Shown here piece after piece: positions 1 through 7,902 of a stretch of 46,805 bases of DNA. Under the pieces are notes generated by a model. The model was given only the letters and a program-made list of their open reading frames with translations, was not told where the DNA came from and searched no databases. Source of the stretch: Colimorpha sp045597845 (GTDB taxonomy: Bacteria > Bacteroidota > Bacteroidia > Bacteroidales > P3); NCBI GenBank assembly GCA_045597845.1, contig JAZLKZ010000111.1, positions 1-46,805 on the forward strand. The letters are read 5' to 3'. Within the stretch, counting starts at the first letter, position 1, and every line of letters starts with the position of its first letter. A program made the translations under genes and the position numbers.

Positions 1-2334
1 ACCGCACTGCAAGCCCAAGGGAGCGTGTGGGGTACCGTCACCGATGCCCAGACGGGCGAGACGCTGATTGGTGCCACCGTTTTCGACACCCTGTCGAAGA
101 AAGGAACCTCAACCAACCAGCAAGGACGTTACACCCTGACCCTCAATGGGGATACTGCTGTGCTGCGTGTATCTTTCGTGGGTTGTCAAACCCAATATTT
201 CGCCATTTCTACCCACGGTAACCAGCGTTTGGATGTGCAATTGAATGGTTCGACTACTCTGGCAGAGGTCAAGATTGTGGGTCAGCGAGTGGAGCATGTG
301 GAAAGTTCGCAGGCGAGCCAGGTGGAAATTCCCGTGGAGATGGTTCGCAACGTGCCCGTGCTCTTCGGCGAGACCGATGTGGTGAAGGTTGTGCAGCTCC
401 TCCCCGGCGTGCAGAACGGCGGTGAGGGCACTTCGGGCATGTATGTGCGAGGAGGAGGTCCCGACGAGAACCTGTTCCTCTTGGACGGGGTGCCGATGTA
501 CAACGTCAACCACCTCGGAGGCTTCTTCTCGGCCTTCAACTCCGACGCTGTGAAGAACATCACCCTCTACAAAGGCAGTTTCCCTGCCCATTTCGGCAGC
601 CGCCTTTCGAGTGTGCTCGACATCACCACCAACAACGGTAACGACAAGGAGTTCCACGGCGGCTTGAACGTCGGTCTTATCTCGGCCAAGTGCTACTTCG
701 AAGGACCCATCGTGAAGGAGAAGACCACCTTCTCCATCTCGGCGCGTAGAACCTATTTCGACCTGCTCATGCAGCCTATGCTCGCCATAGCCATGGCCTC
801 ATTGGATGAGGACGAAAAGATCAATGCGGGCTATTATTTCTACGACCTCAACGCGAAGGTAACACACAAATTCAACGACCGCAGCCGCCTGTACGGCTCG
901 TTCTATATGGGCGACGATGCGGTTTACGCAAAATACAGATTCGGCTACGGCTACAACGAGCATGACAATATGAAGTTGCGTTATAATTGGGGCAACATCG
1001 TGGGGAGCCTGCGTTGGAATTACGAGCTCTCGCCCAAGCTGTTTATGAATGTGACTGGGGCCTACACCCGTTACCGCAACGACCTCTCTTTGACCGAGGA
1101 ATCGAAATGGTATGACGGGGGTGACATCAGTTTGTACTCGGCTGGTATGACTTTCAATTCGGGCATTCATGACATCAGCGGGCGTGTTGATTTCGACTAT
1201 GCTCCCGACCCCGACCACGCGGTGAAGTTCGGCGGGCAGTACATGTTCCACATCTTCACCCCCGAGACTTCGAGCATGAAGGTGGAGGATCACGACATTT
1301 GGGACAACCTCGACACCACCATCACCCTCGGGCAGAGCAAGGTTTTTGCCCACGAGGTGATGGCTTTCATTGAGGACGATTGGCGTATCAACGACCGTTT
1401 CAAGGTGAACGGAGGCCTGAACCTCACCGGCTTCGGGGTTCATGGCAAGTTCTACCCCAGCATCCAACCGAGGTTGAGCGGGCGTGTGCTCATCACTGAC
1501 AATTTCTCAGCCAAAGTGGGCTACGCCTATATGACCCAGTACCTGCACCTGCTGAGTACCAGCAACATCAGTCTGCCTACAGACCTGTGGGTGCCCGTTA
1601 CGGCAAACATCAAGCCCATGACCTCGCAACAAGTGGCGGCAGGATTTTTCTACAACCTCAAAGACATCGTGAACCTCTCGGTGGAGGGCTATTACAAGTA
1701 TATGAACAACCTGCTGGAATACAAGGACGGAGCCTCGTTTTTTGGCAGTTCGACAGGCTGGGAAAACAAGGTGTGTATGGGTCGCGGATGGTCATACGGT
1801 GTGGAATTTTTGGCACAGAAGAATTTTGGCAAGCTGACAGGCTGGATTGGCTACACCTGGAGCCACACCGACCGCCTGTTTGACCGTGAGGACCAGATGC
1901 TCAACAACGGCAAGGTGTTTCCCGCCAAATATGACCGCAGACACGACATCAGCATTGTGGCGACCTACAAATTCAGCGAGCGTTTCGACGCAAGCGCCAC
2001 TTGGGTGTTCAGCACGGGCAACGCTGCCACGCTGGCCTTGCAGGAGTTCGACCCAGGCACGGGTGGGGATTATTACAACTACATCGTCCCCTATGTGGAG
2101 AGCCGCAACAACTTCCGTATGCCCAACTACCACCGTATGGACCTCAGCCTCAACTGGCACAAGAACCTGAAGCACGGTAAGCGGACCCTCTCGCTGAGCA
2201 TATACAACGTCTATAACCGCCAGAACCCCTATCTGGTTTACGAAAGCTACGACTATTCCTACAACAACGCCTCGCTCAAGCAGTTGTCGATATTCCCGAT
2301 ACTGCCGTCGCTGAGTTACAGTTGGAGATTTTAA
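1..2334 (+). CDS. TonB-dependent outer-membrane receptor, 5' truncated by window edge
   Basis: This is an outer-membrane active transporter that imports a ligand using TonB energy. The reading frame is open from base 1, so the true start and most of the signal peptide lie upstream; the GTG at 25 is internal. The first residues (TALQAQGS) resemble a signal-peptide end. They are followed by a carboxypeptidase-D-regulatory-like beta-sandwich with the typical VTDAQTGETLIGATV opening. A plug domain comes next, with VRGGGPDENLFLLDGVP and the ITLYKGSFPAHFG region, then a long barrel. The last residues, SYSWRF, have the terminal Phe of outer-membrane barrels. The next gene is a DUF4249 lipoprotein, a frequent partner of such receptors in Bacteroidota. 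The ligand cannot be read from the sequence. Confidence 0.93.
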   Translation, partial: TALQAQGSVWGTVTDAQTGETLIGATVFDTLSKKGTSTNQQGRYTLTLNGDTAVLRVSFVGCQTQYFAISTHGNQRLDVQLNGSTTLAEVKIVGQRVEHVESSQASQVEIPVEMVRNVPVLFGETDVVKVVQLLPGVQNGGEGTSGMYVRGGGPDENLFLLDGVPMYNVNHLGGFFSAFNSDAVKNITLYKGSFPAHFGSRLSSVLDITTNNGNDKEFHGGLNVGLISAKCYFEGPIVKEKTTFSISARRTYFDLLMQPMLAIAMASLDEDEKINAGYYFYDLNAKVTHKFNDRSRLYGSFYMGDDAVYAKYRFGYGYNEHDNMKLRYNWGNIVGSLRWNYELSPKLFMNVTGAYTRYRNDLSLTEESKWYDGGDISLYSAGMTFNSGIHDISGRVDFDYAPDPDHAVKFGGQYMFHIFTPETSSMKVEDHDIWDNLDTTITLGQSKVFAHEVMAFIEDDWRINDRFKVNGGLNLTGFGVHGKFYPSIQPRLSGRVLITDNFSAKVGYAYMTQYLHLLSTSNISLPTDLWVPVTANIKPMTSQQVAAGFFYNLKDIVNLSVEGYYKYMNNLLEYKDGASFFGSSTGWENKVCMGRGWSYGVEFLAQKNFGKLTGWIGYTWSHTDRLFDREDQMLNNGKVFPAKYDRRHDISIVATYKFSERFDASATWVFSTGNAATLALQEFDPGTGGDYYNYIVPYVESRNNFRMPNYHRMDLSLNWHKNLKHGKRTLSLSIYNVYNRQNPYLVYESYDYSYNNASLKQLSIFPILPSLSYSWRF

Positions 2335-2384
2335 TAGAAGTAAAAAATAATTTGTCGAAACATCGAAAAAAACATAATACAAAT

Positions 2385-3305
2385 ATGAAACGTATATTTT
2401 TTATAATAATAGGTGCTTTGTTGCTGTGGAGTTGTGAAAAGACCATTGAATTTGATGGCGAGATGACCAAGCCCTACATTGTGATGATTTCGCAACCCGA
2501 GTCGGACAGCGTATGGATGGTGGACCTGTCTTATAGCCGTTTCTTCCTCCTCAGCCAAGAAATCAAGACCATTGATGATGCCACGGTGACCATGGAGGTC
2601 AACGGGTCAATCGTTTCTGGAAGCGCTCAGAGCCTCGGCGACGGGCTTTACAACACCCATATTGTCCCCCAAAGTGGCGACACTTTCACGCTCCGTGCCC
2701 GCGTGGGAGATGAGGAAGTTGTGGCTGGTTGCCGCATGCCTTTCAGCCCCACGATTACGGACTTTCATGCCGAATACGATACTTCTTATTACGAAAATTG
2801 GGATGGCAGCAGCACTTATGCCGAATGTACCCCACGCTATCACTTTAAATTGCACGACAAAGCGGGGGAGAAAAACTACTACCGCATACGCATGTTCTTC
2901 AAAGATGATGACTGCGAGGATTGCGAGATAGAGAATTTGTATTTCTCCATCGAAGACCCGCTGATTTATGACGAGGATGTTGTTGTTGTCATCTTGAACG
3001 AGGGTGAAAATTATTTTTACGGTCATTCATTGATGTTCTCCGATGAGCGCATTGACGGCACCACCCACAATATCGCCATCGATAATATCAGCCTATCTTT
3101 CTTAACTCGGTCGAACAACACCGTCATTATAGAGGTGAGCGCCTTGAGTCGCGAACTATATCTGTACCTGTCGAGTCTCGAAGCCGCTGAAAATGGCGAT
3201 GACTTGGGCTTCTTCAGCGAGCCTGTGCAAATCATCTGCAACGTGAACGGGGGCATCGGAGTCCTCGGCGGCATGTCCACTACGACACTGACGGACAAGT
3301 TATGA
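2385..3305 (+). CDS. DUF4249 family lipoprotein
   Basis: This is a 306-residue lipoprotein. I chose the ATG at 2385 because it opens a clean lipoprotein signal peptide (MKRIFFIIIGALLLWSC, lipid-modified Cys17). The in-frame TTG at 2322 would add 21 charged residues and overlap the receptor stop. The body has the DUF4249 look: an early domain with a KPYIVMISQPESDSVW strand, then a beta-rich region ending in a conserved-looking segment about stacked loops and FFSEPVQIICNVNGGIGVLGG. It follows the TonB receptor by 50 bases, so the two are probably cotranscribed. DUF4249 proteins are thought to act as cell-surface partners of TonB receptors. That role is family knowledge and the ligand is unknown. 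Confidence 0.85.
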   Translation: MKRIFFIIIGALLLWSCEKTIEFDGEMTKPYIVMISQPESDSVWMVDLSYSRFFLLSQEIKTIDDATVTMEVNGSIVSGSAQSLGDGLYNTHIVPQSGDTFTLRARVGDEEVVAGCRMPFSPTITDFHAEYDTSYYENWDGSSTYAECTPRYHFKLHDKAGEKNYYRIRMFFKDDDCEDCEIENLYFSIEDPLIYDEDVVVVILNEGENYFYGHSLMFSDERIDGTTHNIAIDNISLSFLTRSNNTVIIEVSALSRELYLYLSSLEAAENGDDLGFFSEPVQIICNVNGGIGVLGGMSTTTLTDKL

Positions 3306-3327
3306 TTCGTATAGGCTACCGCCAATC

Positions 3328-3341
3328 ATTTGTCAATTCTC
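3328..3341 (+). repeat. Heptamer leader repeat upstream of the dehydrogenase gene
   Basis: Two 7-bp units, ATTTGTC and AATTCTC, end 24 bases before the ATG at 3366. They belong to the phased AATTnnC family seen before many starts in this window. Confidence 0.5.
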
Positions 3342-3365
3342 AAAAAATAAAATTCACCATATATA

Positions 3366-4322
3366 ATGACCATCCTGATAACCGACAATGTGCATCCCAT
3401 TATGCGGGAGATTTTGGAAAGAGAAGGACACTCTGTGCATATCGACACGGATGTTACCTATGACTCTTTGCTGGAACGGGTGAACGATTATGACGCCATC
3501 GTGGTGCGCAGCAAAATCAATATCGACCGCGACTTTCTCTCCCACGCCCGTCACCTCAAGTGTATCGGCCGTGTGGGAGCGGGTATGGAGACCATTGATG
3601 TGGATTATGCCGAGAGCCTCGGCATCCGCTGTCTCAACTCTCCCGAGGGTAACCGTGACGCGGTAGGCGAGCATGCTTTGGGACTTTTGTTGGCGCTGTT
3701 TGACAAGATAGCGGTTGCCGATGCCGAAGTGCGTCAAGGCTTGTGGCGACGAGAGGAAAACCGAGGCTTGGAGGTGAAAGGAAAGAAGATTGGTATTATT
3801 GGATTCGGCAATGTGGGTGGTGCTTTTGCCAAGCGTTTGGCAGGTTTCGAGTGTGAGGTGTTGGCGTATGATATTCTCGGCGAAAAGGCTTCAGGATTTA
3901 ACTTGGCGTTACCGTATGTGCGCAATGTCTCGTTGCAAACCTTGCAGCAGGAATCCGATGTGGTGAGCCTGCATGTCCCATTGACCGAAAACACGCATTA
4001 TCTCGCCAACGAGACCTTCTTCCAATCGTTTGCCAAGCCGTTTTATTTGATCAATACGTCGCGTGGTGCCGTGGTGCATACTGCGCAATTGGTTGCGGCA
4101 ATGGAATGTGGAAAAGTTTTGGGTGCCGCATTGGATGTGTTGGAATACGAGAATATGTCGAAAGACGGGCTTGAATTGCAAAGCCTTCCGGCAGATTTTC
4201 GCTATCTGCTACAGTCTCCACGTACCGTGCTGACTCCCCATGTGGCGGGATGGACGGTGGAATCGAAATACAAGCTCGCCGCAGTTTTGGCGGATAAAAT
4301 GATATGTTCAATGATCGATTAG
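3366..4322 (+). CDS. D-isomer-specific 2-hydroxyacid dehydrogenase (phosphoglycerate dehydrogenase-like)
   Basis: This 318-residue cytosolic NAD-dependent dehydrogenase has the catalytic and cofactor domains of the D-2-hydroxyacid dehydrogenase family. Visible are the Rossmann glycine motif GFGNVG (146-151), Arg233 in NTSRGAVV, a Glu near 260 in DVLEYE, and His292 in PHVAGW. These supply the Arg-Glu-His triad. The N-terminal half resembles 3-phosphoglycerate dehydrogenase (VVRSK, GRVGAGMETIDVDYA, NSPEGNRDAVGEHALGL). It lacks the C-terminal ACT regulatory domain of long SerA enzymes. No serC or serB lies beside it, so the serine-pathway role is likely but not proven by context. A different 2-hydroxyacid could be the substrate. 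Confidence 0.85.
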   Translation: MTILITDNVHPIMREILEREGHSVHIDTDVTYDSLLERVNDYDAIVVRSKINIDRDFLSHARHLKCIGRVGAGMETIDVDYAESLGIRCLNSPEGNRDAVGEHALGLLLALFDKIAVADAEVRQGLWRREENRGLEVKGKKIGIIGFGNVGGAFAKRLAGFECEVLAYDILGEKASGFNLALPYVRNVSLQTLQQESDVVSLHVPLTENTHYLANETFFQSFAKPFYLINTSRGAVVHTAQLVAAMECGKVLGAALDVLEYENMSKDGLELQSLPADFRYLLQSPRTVLTPHVAGWTVESKYKLAAVLADKMICSMID

Positions 4323-4338
4323 CAATTTGTTGAGGCAC

Positions 4339-4378
4339 CTTCAAATCTTCAAATCTCCCAATCTTCAAATCTTTAAGT
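4339..4378 (+). repeat. Octamer tandem repeat before the DUF3109 gene
   Basis: Five 8-bp units in register: CTTCAAAT, CTTCAAAT, CTCCCAAT, CTTCAAAT, CTTTAAGT. The array ends one base before the ATG at 4380. The same 8-bp periodicity occurs inside uvrA and radA. Confidence 0.75.
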
Positions 4379-4379
4379 C

Positions 4380-4958
4380 ATGTTGATCGTAGAAAATTGT
4401 ATCATATCTGAGAATATTGCCGACCGCTGTTTCTGCTGCGATTTGGAACAGTGCAAAGGTGTCTGCTGTGTGGAGGGCGACTGTGGCGCGCCGTTGGATG
4501 CCGATGAAATTCCTATTTTGGAACGTGTCTATCCGTTGGTGAAACCCTTCATGACCGAAGAAGGAGTTGCCGAGGTTGAGGCACATGGTGTGTCGGCATT
4601 GGACAACGAAAAGAAACCATGCACGCCGCTCATCAACAATCGAGAGTGCGCCTATATCACCTGGGGCGAGGATGGCAAGGCCTTTTGTGCCATAGAACGT
4701 GCTTACCGTGAAGGCAGGATAGACTTTATGAAGCCAATCTCCTGCCATCTCTATCCCATCCGCATCGACACCTATGGCGAATTTGATGCCGTCAACTATC
4801 ATGAATGGGATGTCTGCAACTGCGCCGTCAAGAAAGGCAAGCAATGCTCCATGCCGCTCTACAAATATCTCAAAGAACCCTTGGTACGCAAGTATGGCGA
4901 AGCTTGGTACCAGGAACTGGTTCAGGAATGCGAAGCCTTCCTGACAAAACAGATGTGA
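4380..4958 (+). CDS. DUF3109 family cysteine-rich protein
   Basis: This is a 192-residue soluble protein with many cysteines. They cluster near the N-terminus (FCCDLEQCKGVCCVEGDCG, about 19-38) and recur later (ECAYITW, ISCHLYPIRI, WDVCNCAVKKGKQCSMPLY). The arrangement matches DUF3109, a Bacteroidota family related to YkgJ-type proteins with CxxC-type clusters that are presumed to bind metal or an Fe-S centre. The ATG at 4380 follows directly on an octamer repeat. lspA lies 66 bases downstream on the same strand. No reaction is established for the family, so I give no function beyond likely metal binding. Confidence 0.8.
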   Translation: MLIVENCIISENIADRCFCCDLEQCKGVCCVEGDCGAPLDADEIPILERVYPLVKPFMTEEGVAEVEAHGVSALDNEKKPCTPLINNRECAYITWGEDGKAFCAIERAYREGRIDFMKPISCHLYPIRIDTYGEFDAVNYHEWDVCNCAVKKGKQCSMPLYKYLKEPLVRKYGEAWYQELVQECEAFLTKQM

Positions 4959-5006
4959 GATATACTAAAATCCAACGATCCACGTTTATATCTAATTAAC
5001 GACATA

Positions 5007-5020
5007 AATTGTCAATTTTC
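5007..5020 (+). repeat. Heptamer leader repeat upstream of lspA
   Basis: Units AATTGTC and AATTTTC, followed by AAAT and the lspA ATG at 5025. They belong to the same phased family as the arrays before yqeY, radA and the U32 gene. Confidence 0.5.
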
Positions 5021-5024
5021 AAAT

Positions 5025-5696
5025 ATGATAACATCCAAAAGTCGTAAATACTGGTTGTGCTTTGGCTTGATAGCCTTGTTTTTAGTTGTTGACCAGATTG
5101 TGAAGATTTGGGTGAAGACCCACATGATGCTTGGCGAGGAAATACCTTTGATAGGTGATTGGTGCTTGCTCCATTTCGTCGAAAACGAGGGTATGGCATT
5201 CGGCATGGCATTCGGCGGCGATGTGGGAAAGCTTATCTTGACTTTGTTCCGCTTTGTGGCGTCGGTGGCGTTGTGTGTTTTTTTGGTGCATCTTATCAAG
5301 AAAGAGACTCGTACTACGTTGCTGATTGCCGTGAGCCTTATCATTGCCGGTGCGGTGGGAAACTTGATCGATTGCTGCTTCTATGGCGTGATTTTCAGCG
5401 ACAATTATTATCAGTTGGCAACGCTTTTCCCTGAAGGAGGCACGCAAGGACGTTTTTTGTATGGCGCGGTGGTGGATATGTTCTATTTCCCATTGTTTGA
5501 AACCACGATTCCGTCTTGGGTTCCTTTCTGGGGCGGTGACCATTTCGAGTTCTTCGATGCAATCTTCAATGTTGCTGATTCAGCCATCACAATTGGCGCA
5601 ATTTTGCTGATTGTTGACCAACTTTCCTGCAATAAAAAGGAGGAAGGAGTGGTGGAGAATGATATTGAAAACAAGGAAGTTGTAGAAAATGTGTAA
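5025..5696 (+). CDS. lspA: Lipoprotein signal peptidase (signal peptidase II)
   Basis: This inner-membrane aspartyl protease cleaves signal peptides of diacylglyceryl-modified prolipoproteins. It is 223 residues with four hydrophobic segments. The family motifs are in order: NEGMAFG (54-60), GNLID (112-116), VVDMFYF with catalytic Asp151, and FNVADSAI with catalytic Asp185. E. coli LspA is about 165 residues; the extra length here is mainly a loop between residues 120 and 180, plus a charged C-terminal tail. Longer forms of this kind are usual in Bacteroidota. Its substrates would include the DUF4249 protein, BamD and the lipoprotein at 34.5 kb in this window. Confidence 0.95.
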   Translation: MITSKSRKYWLCFGLIALFLVVDQIVKIWVKTHMMLGEEIPLIGDWCLLHFVENEGMAFGMAFGGDVGKLILTLFRFVASVALCVFLVHLIKKETRTTLLIAVSLIIAGAVGNLIDCCFYGVIFSDNYYQLATLFPEGGTQGRFLYGAVVDMFYFPLFETTIPSWVPFWGGDHFEFFDAIFNVADSAITIGAILLIVDQLSCNKKEEGVVENDIENKEVVENV

Positions 5697-5703
5697 AAAT
5701 AAT

Positions 5704-5734
5704 TTTGTCGGAACGGGAAAAAGTCGTATCTTTG
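5704..5734 (+). promoter_or_regulatory. Bacteroidota-type promoter for tRNA-Phe
   Basis: A -33 TTTG (5704-5707) and a -7 box TATCTTTG (5727-5734) are separated by 19 bases. This matches the Bacteroidota consensus TTTG-N19-21-TAnnTTTG. Transcription would start near 5740, about 20 bases before the tRNA. Confidence 0.85.
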
Positions 5735-5759
5735 CACTCGCTTTCGAAAGAAATGTGAT

Positions 5760-5832
<73 letters not shown>

Positions 5833-5837
5833 CGAAA

Positions 5838-5866
5838 GGGAAACACAATAAAGTGTTTCCTTTTTT
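5838..5866 (+). terminator. Intrinsic terminator of tRNA-Phe
   Basis: The 8-bp stem GGAAACAC (5839-5846) / GTGTTTCC (5853-5860) has a 6-base loop and is followed by six T (5861-5866). Flanking A/T bases extend the stem. It sits six bases after the tRNA. Confidence 0.9.
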
Positions 5867-5889
5867 CGTTATCTAAGGGTATGAATAGG

Positions 5890-5917
5890 AATTCTCAAAT
5901 GTCAATTATCAATATAC
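5890..5917 (+). repeat. Heptamer leader repeat upstream of yqeY
   Basis: Four 7-bp units in register, AATTCTC, AAATGTC, AATTATC, AATATAC, end three bases before the ATG at 5921. This is one of the clearest examples of the AATTnnC heptamer family. Confidence 0.7.
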
Positions 5918-5920
5918 ATT

Positions 5921-6379
5921 ATGTCTTTAGAAGTTCAAATCAACAACGACATTAAGCATGCAATGCTTAACAAAGAAAAGGACGTCCTCGAATCCTTGCG
6001 TGCCATTAAGTCGGCAATTCTTTTGCTGAAGACCAGCAAGGAAGCCGTAGATGGACAAGTTCCGGAATCAGTAGAGGTCGCCACACTTCAAAAATTGGTC
6101 AAGCAACGCCGTGAGGCCGCCGAAATCTATGTGCAGCAGAATCGTCAGGACTTGGCCGATGCTGAGATTTTCCAGGCGAACATCATTGAACGTTACCTGC
6201 CGAAGCAGCTGAGCCGCGAGGAAATTGAAGCTTCCGTCAAGGCTATCATCGAACAGGTGGGTGCCGCTTCGCCAAAAGACATGGGTAAGGTGATGGGTGT
6301 CGCTTCCAAGCAGTTTGCCGGTCAGGCCGACAACAAGGTTGTCAGCGAAATTGTCAAAGCTTTGCTGATGTCGAAATAA
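5921..6379 (+). CDS. GatB/YqeY domain-containing protein
   Basis: This 152-residue helical protein covers the whole YqeY family. It opens with an N-terminal helical region (MSLEVQINNDIKHAMLNKEK, LRAIKSAILLL), continues through VKQRREAAEIY and ANIIERYLPKQLSREEIE, and ends with the conserved C-terminal segment PKDMGKVMGVASKQFAGQADNKVVSEIVKALL. The C-terminal domain is shared with the tail of GatB, the tRNA-dependent amidotransferase subunit that contacts tRNA. Stand-alone YqeY proteins have no settled function, although tRNA association is often proposed. It lies directly after the tRNA-Phe unit, and the two-component genes follow 29 bases later. Confidence 0.92.
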   Translation: MSLEVQINNDIKHAMLNKEKDVLESLRAIKSAILLLKTSKEAVDGQVPESVEVATLQKLVKQRREAAEIYVQQNRQDLADAEIFQANIIERYLPKQLSREEIEASVKAIIEQVGAASPKDMGKVMGVASKQFAGQADNKVVSEIVKALLMSK

Positions 6380-6408
6380 GATAGCTTATAGCCCCAAATA
6401 ACAAAAGT

Positions 6409-7008
6409 ATGAGCCATATTCTTGTCGTTGATGACGAACAGGACATTTGTGAAATCCTCCAGTTCAATTTCGAGAGTGAGGGTTTTGCTGTCACTACCGC
6501 CAATAGCGCCGAAGAGGCGTTGGAACTGATTCCTCAGGTTCATCCGGATTTGCTGTTGCTTGACGTGATGATGGACAGGATGTCGGGGTTTGAAATGGCT
6601 CAGCGGCTACGCTTGAAGAGCAACCAGGTACCAATCATTTTTCTTACCGCCAAGACAGAAGAGCGTGACCAACTCGATGGTTTTGAGTTCGGCGCCGATG
6701 ACTATATTACCAAACCATTCTCGTTCAGTACTGTACATGCACGTGTGAAGGCGGTGCTGAAGCGTTCAAGTTTGTCGTGCCAGCAGTCGCTGGACCTCAC
6801 CAAGAAGGAACAGCAGATTTTGGATTTGCTGATGCAACACAAAGGAGCGTATGTTACCCGTGAGCAAATACTTGATGAAGTATGGGGGGCGGATATTTAT
6901 GTAGCGGAACGTAGTGTGGATGTGCATATTGCCCGATTACGCAAGAAGATGGGGCCGGAAGGTATGCGTATCCGCAACAAGACCAATTTCGGCTATCGGT
7001 TTGATTAG
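6409..7008 (+). CDS. OmpR-family response regulator, unusually short
   Basis: A 199-residue transcription factor controlled by phosphorylation. The receiver domain spans about 1-120: acidic pair Asp8-Asp9, phospho-acceptor Asp52 in LLLLDVMM, Thr80, and Lys102 in ITKPF. The C-terminal winged helix spans about 128-199 (LTKKEQQILDLLMQHKG, VTREQILDEVWG, ERSVDVHIARLRKKM, NKTNFGYRF). OmpR/PhoB regulators are usually about 225-235 residues because a four-stranded sheet precedes the winged helix. Here only about eight residues separate the two domains, so that sheet is missing or vestigial. The histidine kinase gene follows directly. Its targets are unknown; the beta-lactamase gene downstream is a candidate by position. 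Confidence 0.92.
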   Translation: MSHILVVDDEQDICEILQFNFESEGFAVTTANSAEEALELIPQVHPDLLLLDVMMDRMSGFEMAQRLRLKSNQVPIIFLTAKTEERDQLDGFEFGADDYITKPFSFSTVHARVKAVLKRSSLSCQQSLDLTKKEQQILDLLMQHKGAYVTREQILDEVWGADIYVAERSVDVHIARLRKKMGPEGMRIRNKTNFGYRFD

Positions 7009-7020
7009 CGAATCGTTAAT

Positions 7021-7041
7021 AATTATCAATTATCAATTGTC
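7021..7041 (+). repeat. Heptamer leader repeat at the histidine-kinase start
   Basis: Three units in register: AATTATC, AATTATC, AATTGTC. The array lies in the open frame of the kinase, and the chosen TTG start at 7037 falls inside the last unit. The kinase N-terminus is therefore ambiguous. Confidence 0.7.
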
Positions 7042-7867
7042 ACCACTTGTCATATTGTTGCTCGTAGCCTTGTTGGGTTGTCTCGTGCTGATGATTTTGC
7101 AGCGGCGCACGGTACGACGTTATCGTCAGTTGGCGGAGGAACAGCGTCAGTCGAAACAACAAATCATTGCGGAACAGCAGCGTAATCGCCAGCTCAAACA
7201 AGAGATGACCAGCAATATCGCCCATGAGCTCAAGACCCCCGTCAGTTCCATTCGTGGCTATCTGGAAATCTTGCTTGGCGACAAACCCGTGGATGACGAC
7301 AAAAAGAAGTTGTTTCTGGAACGAAGCTACCTGCAGACCATTCGCTTGTCCGACCTTATCAACGATGTTTCTCTCATCAATAAGTTAGAGGAGGCGTCGG
7401 AACTTTTCCCGATGGAACGTATTAATGTCGCGCAAGTTGTGCAAGAGGCTGCCGTGGAATTGGAAGAAATGGCTTTTGCACACAACATCTGTTTTAAATC
7501 AATGCTTCCGGAAACGATCTCTGTTATGGGAAATCATAGCTTGCTGTATGCCATTTTCCGTAACCTTATCGAGAATGCCGTTGTTTATGCAGGCGATGGT
7601 TGCGAGGCTGTATTGGAGTGCTACCGTACAGATGCCACTCATCATTTTCTTCACTTCTACGACACGGGAACGGGTGTGGGTAACGATTTTCTACCCAAAA
7701 TCTTCGATAGATTCCAGCGTATCGACCAAGGCCGTAGCCGTAAGAATGGAGGCACCGGGTTGGGTCTTTCCATTGTCAAGCATGCAGTCCAGTTTCACGG
7801 AGGCGATATATACGCCAAGAATCGTGATGAGGGTGGTCTGGAGTTCTTTTTTTCGCTCAAGAAATAA
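7037..7867 (+). CDS. Sensor histidine kinase, minimal single-membrane-segment type
   Basis: This is the likely partner of the response regulator. From the TTG at 7037 it has 276 residues: one membrane segment (about 4-22), a charged linker, the HisKA domain with phospho-acceptor His63 in NIAHELKTP, and an ATPase domain. The ATPase domain shows the N-box NLIENAV, G1 box DTGTGVG, F-box FDRFQRI and G2 box GGTGLGLSIV. There is no periplasmic sensor, HAMP or PAS domain, so the signal must act through the membrane segment or a partner. The frame is open upstream to 6914 inside the regulator gene, but that part is a shadow. An alternative TTG at 7001 would overlap the regulator stop by eight bases. 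No ATG exists before the membrane segment. Confidence 0.85.
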   Translation: MSPLVILLLVALLGCLVLMILQRRTVRRYRQLAEEQRQSKQQIIAEQQRNRQLKQEMTSNIAHELKTPVSSIRGYLEILLGDKPVDDDKKKLFLERSYLQTIRLSDLINDVSLINKLEEASELFPMERINVAQVVQEAAVELEEMAFAHNICFKSMLPETISVMGNHSLLYAIFRNLIENAVVYAGDGCEAVLECYRTDATHHFLHFYDTGTGVGNDFLPKIFDRFQRIDQGRSRKNGGTGLGLSIVKHAVQFHGGDIYAKNRDEGGLEFFFSLKK

Positions 7868-7902
7868 GTCTGTTTATGGCGTAAAATCAATGTGTTGCTG
7901 AG

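Noticed and set aside
2322..2384. TTG start for the DUF4249 gene
   Set aside because: It adds a charged stretch in front of a clean lipoprotein signal peptide and overlaps the receptor stop.
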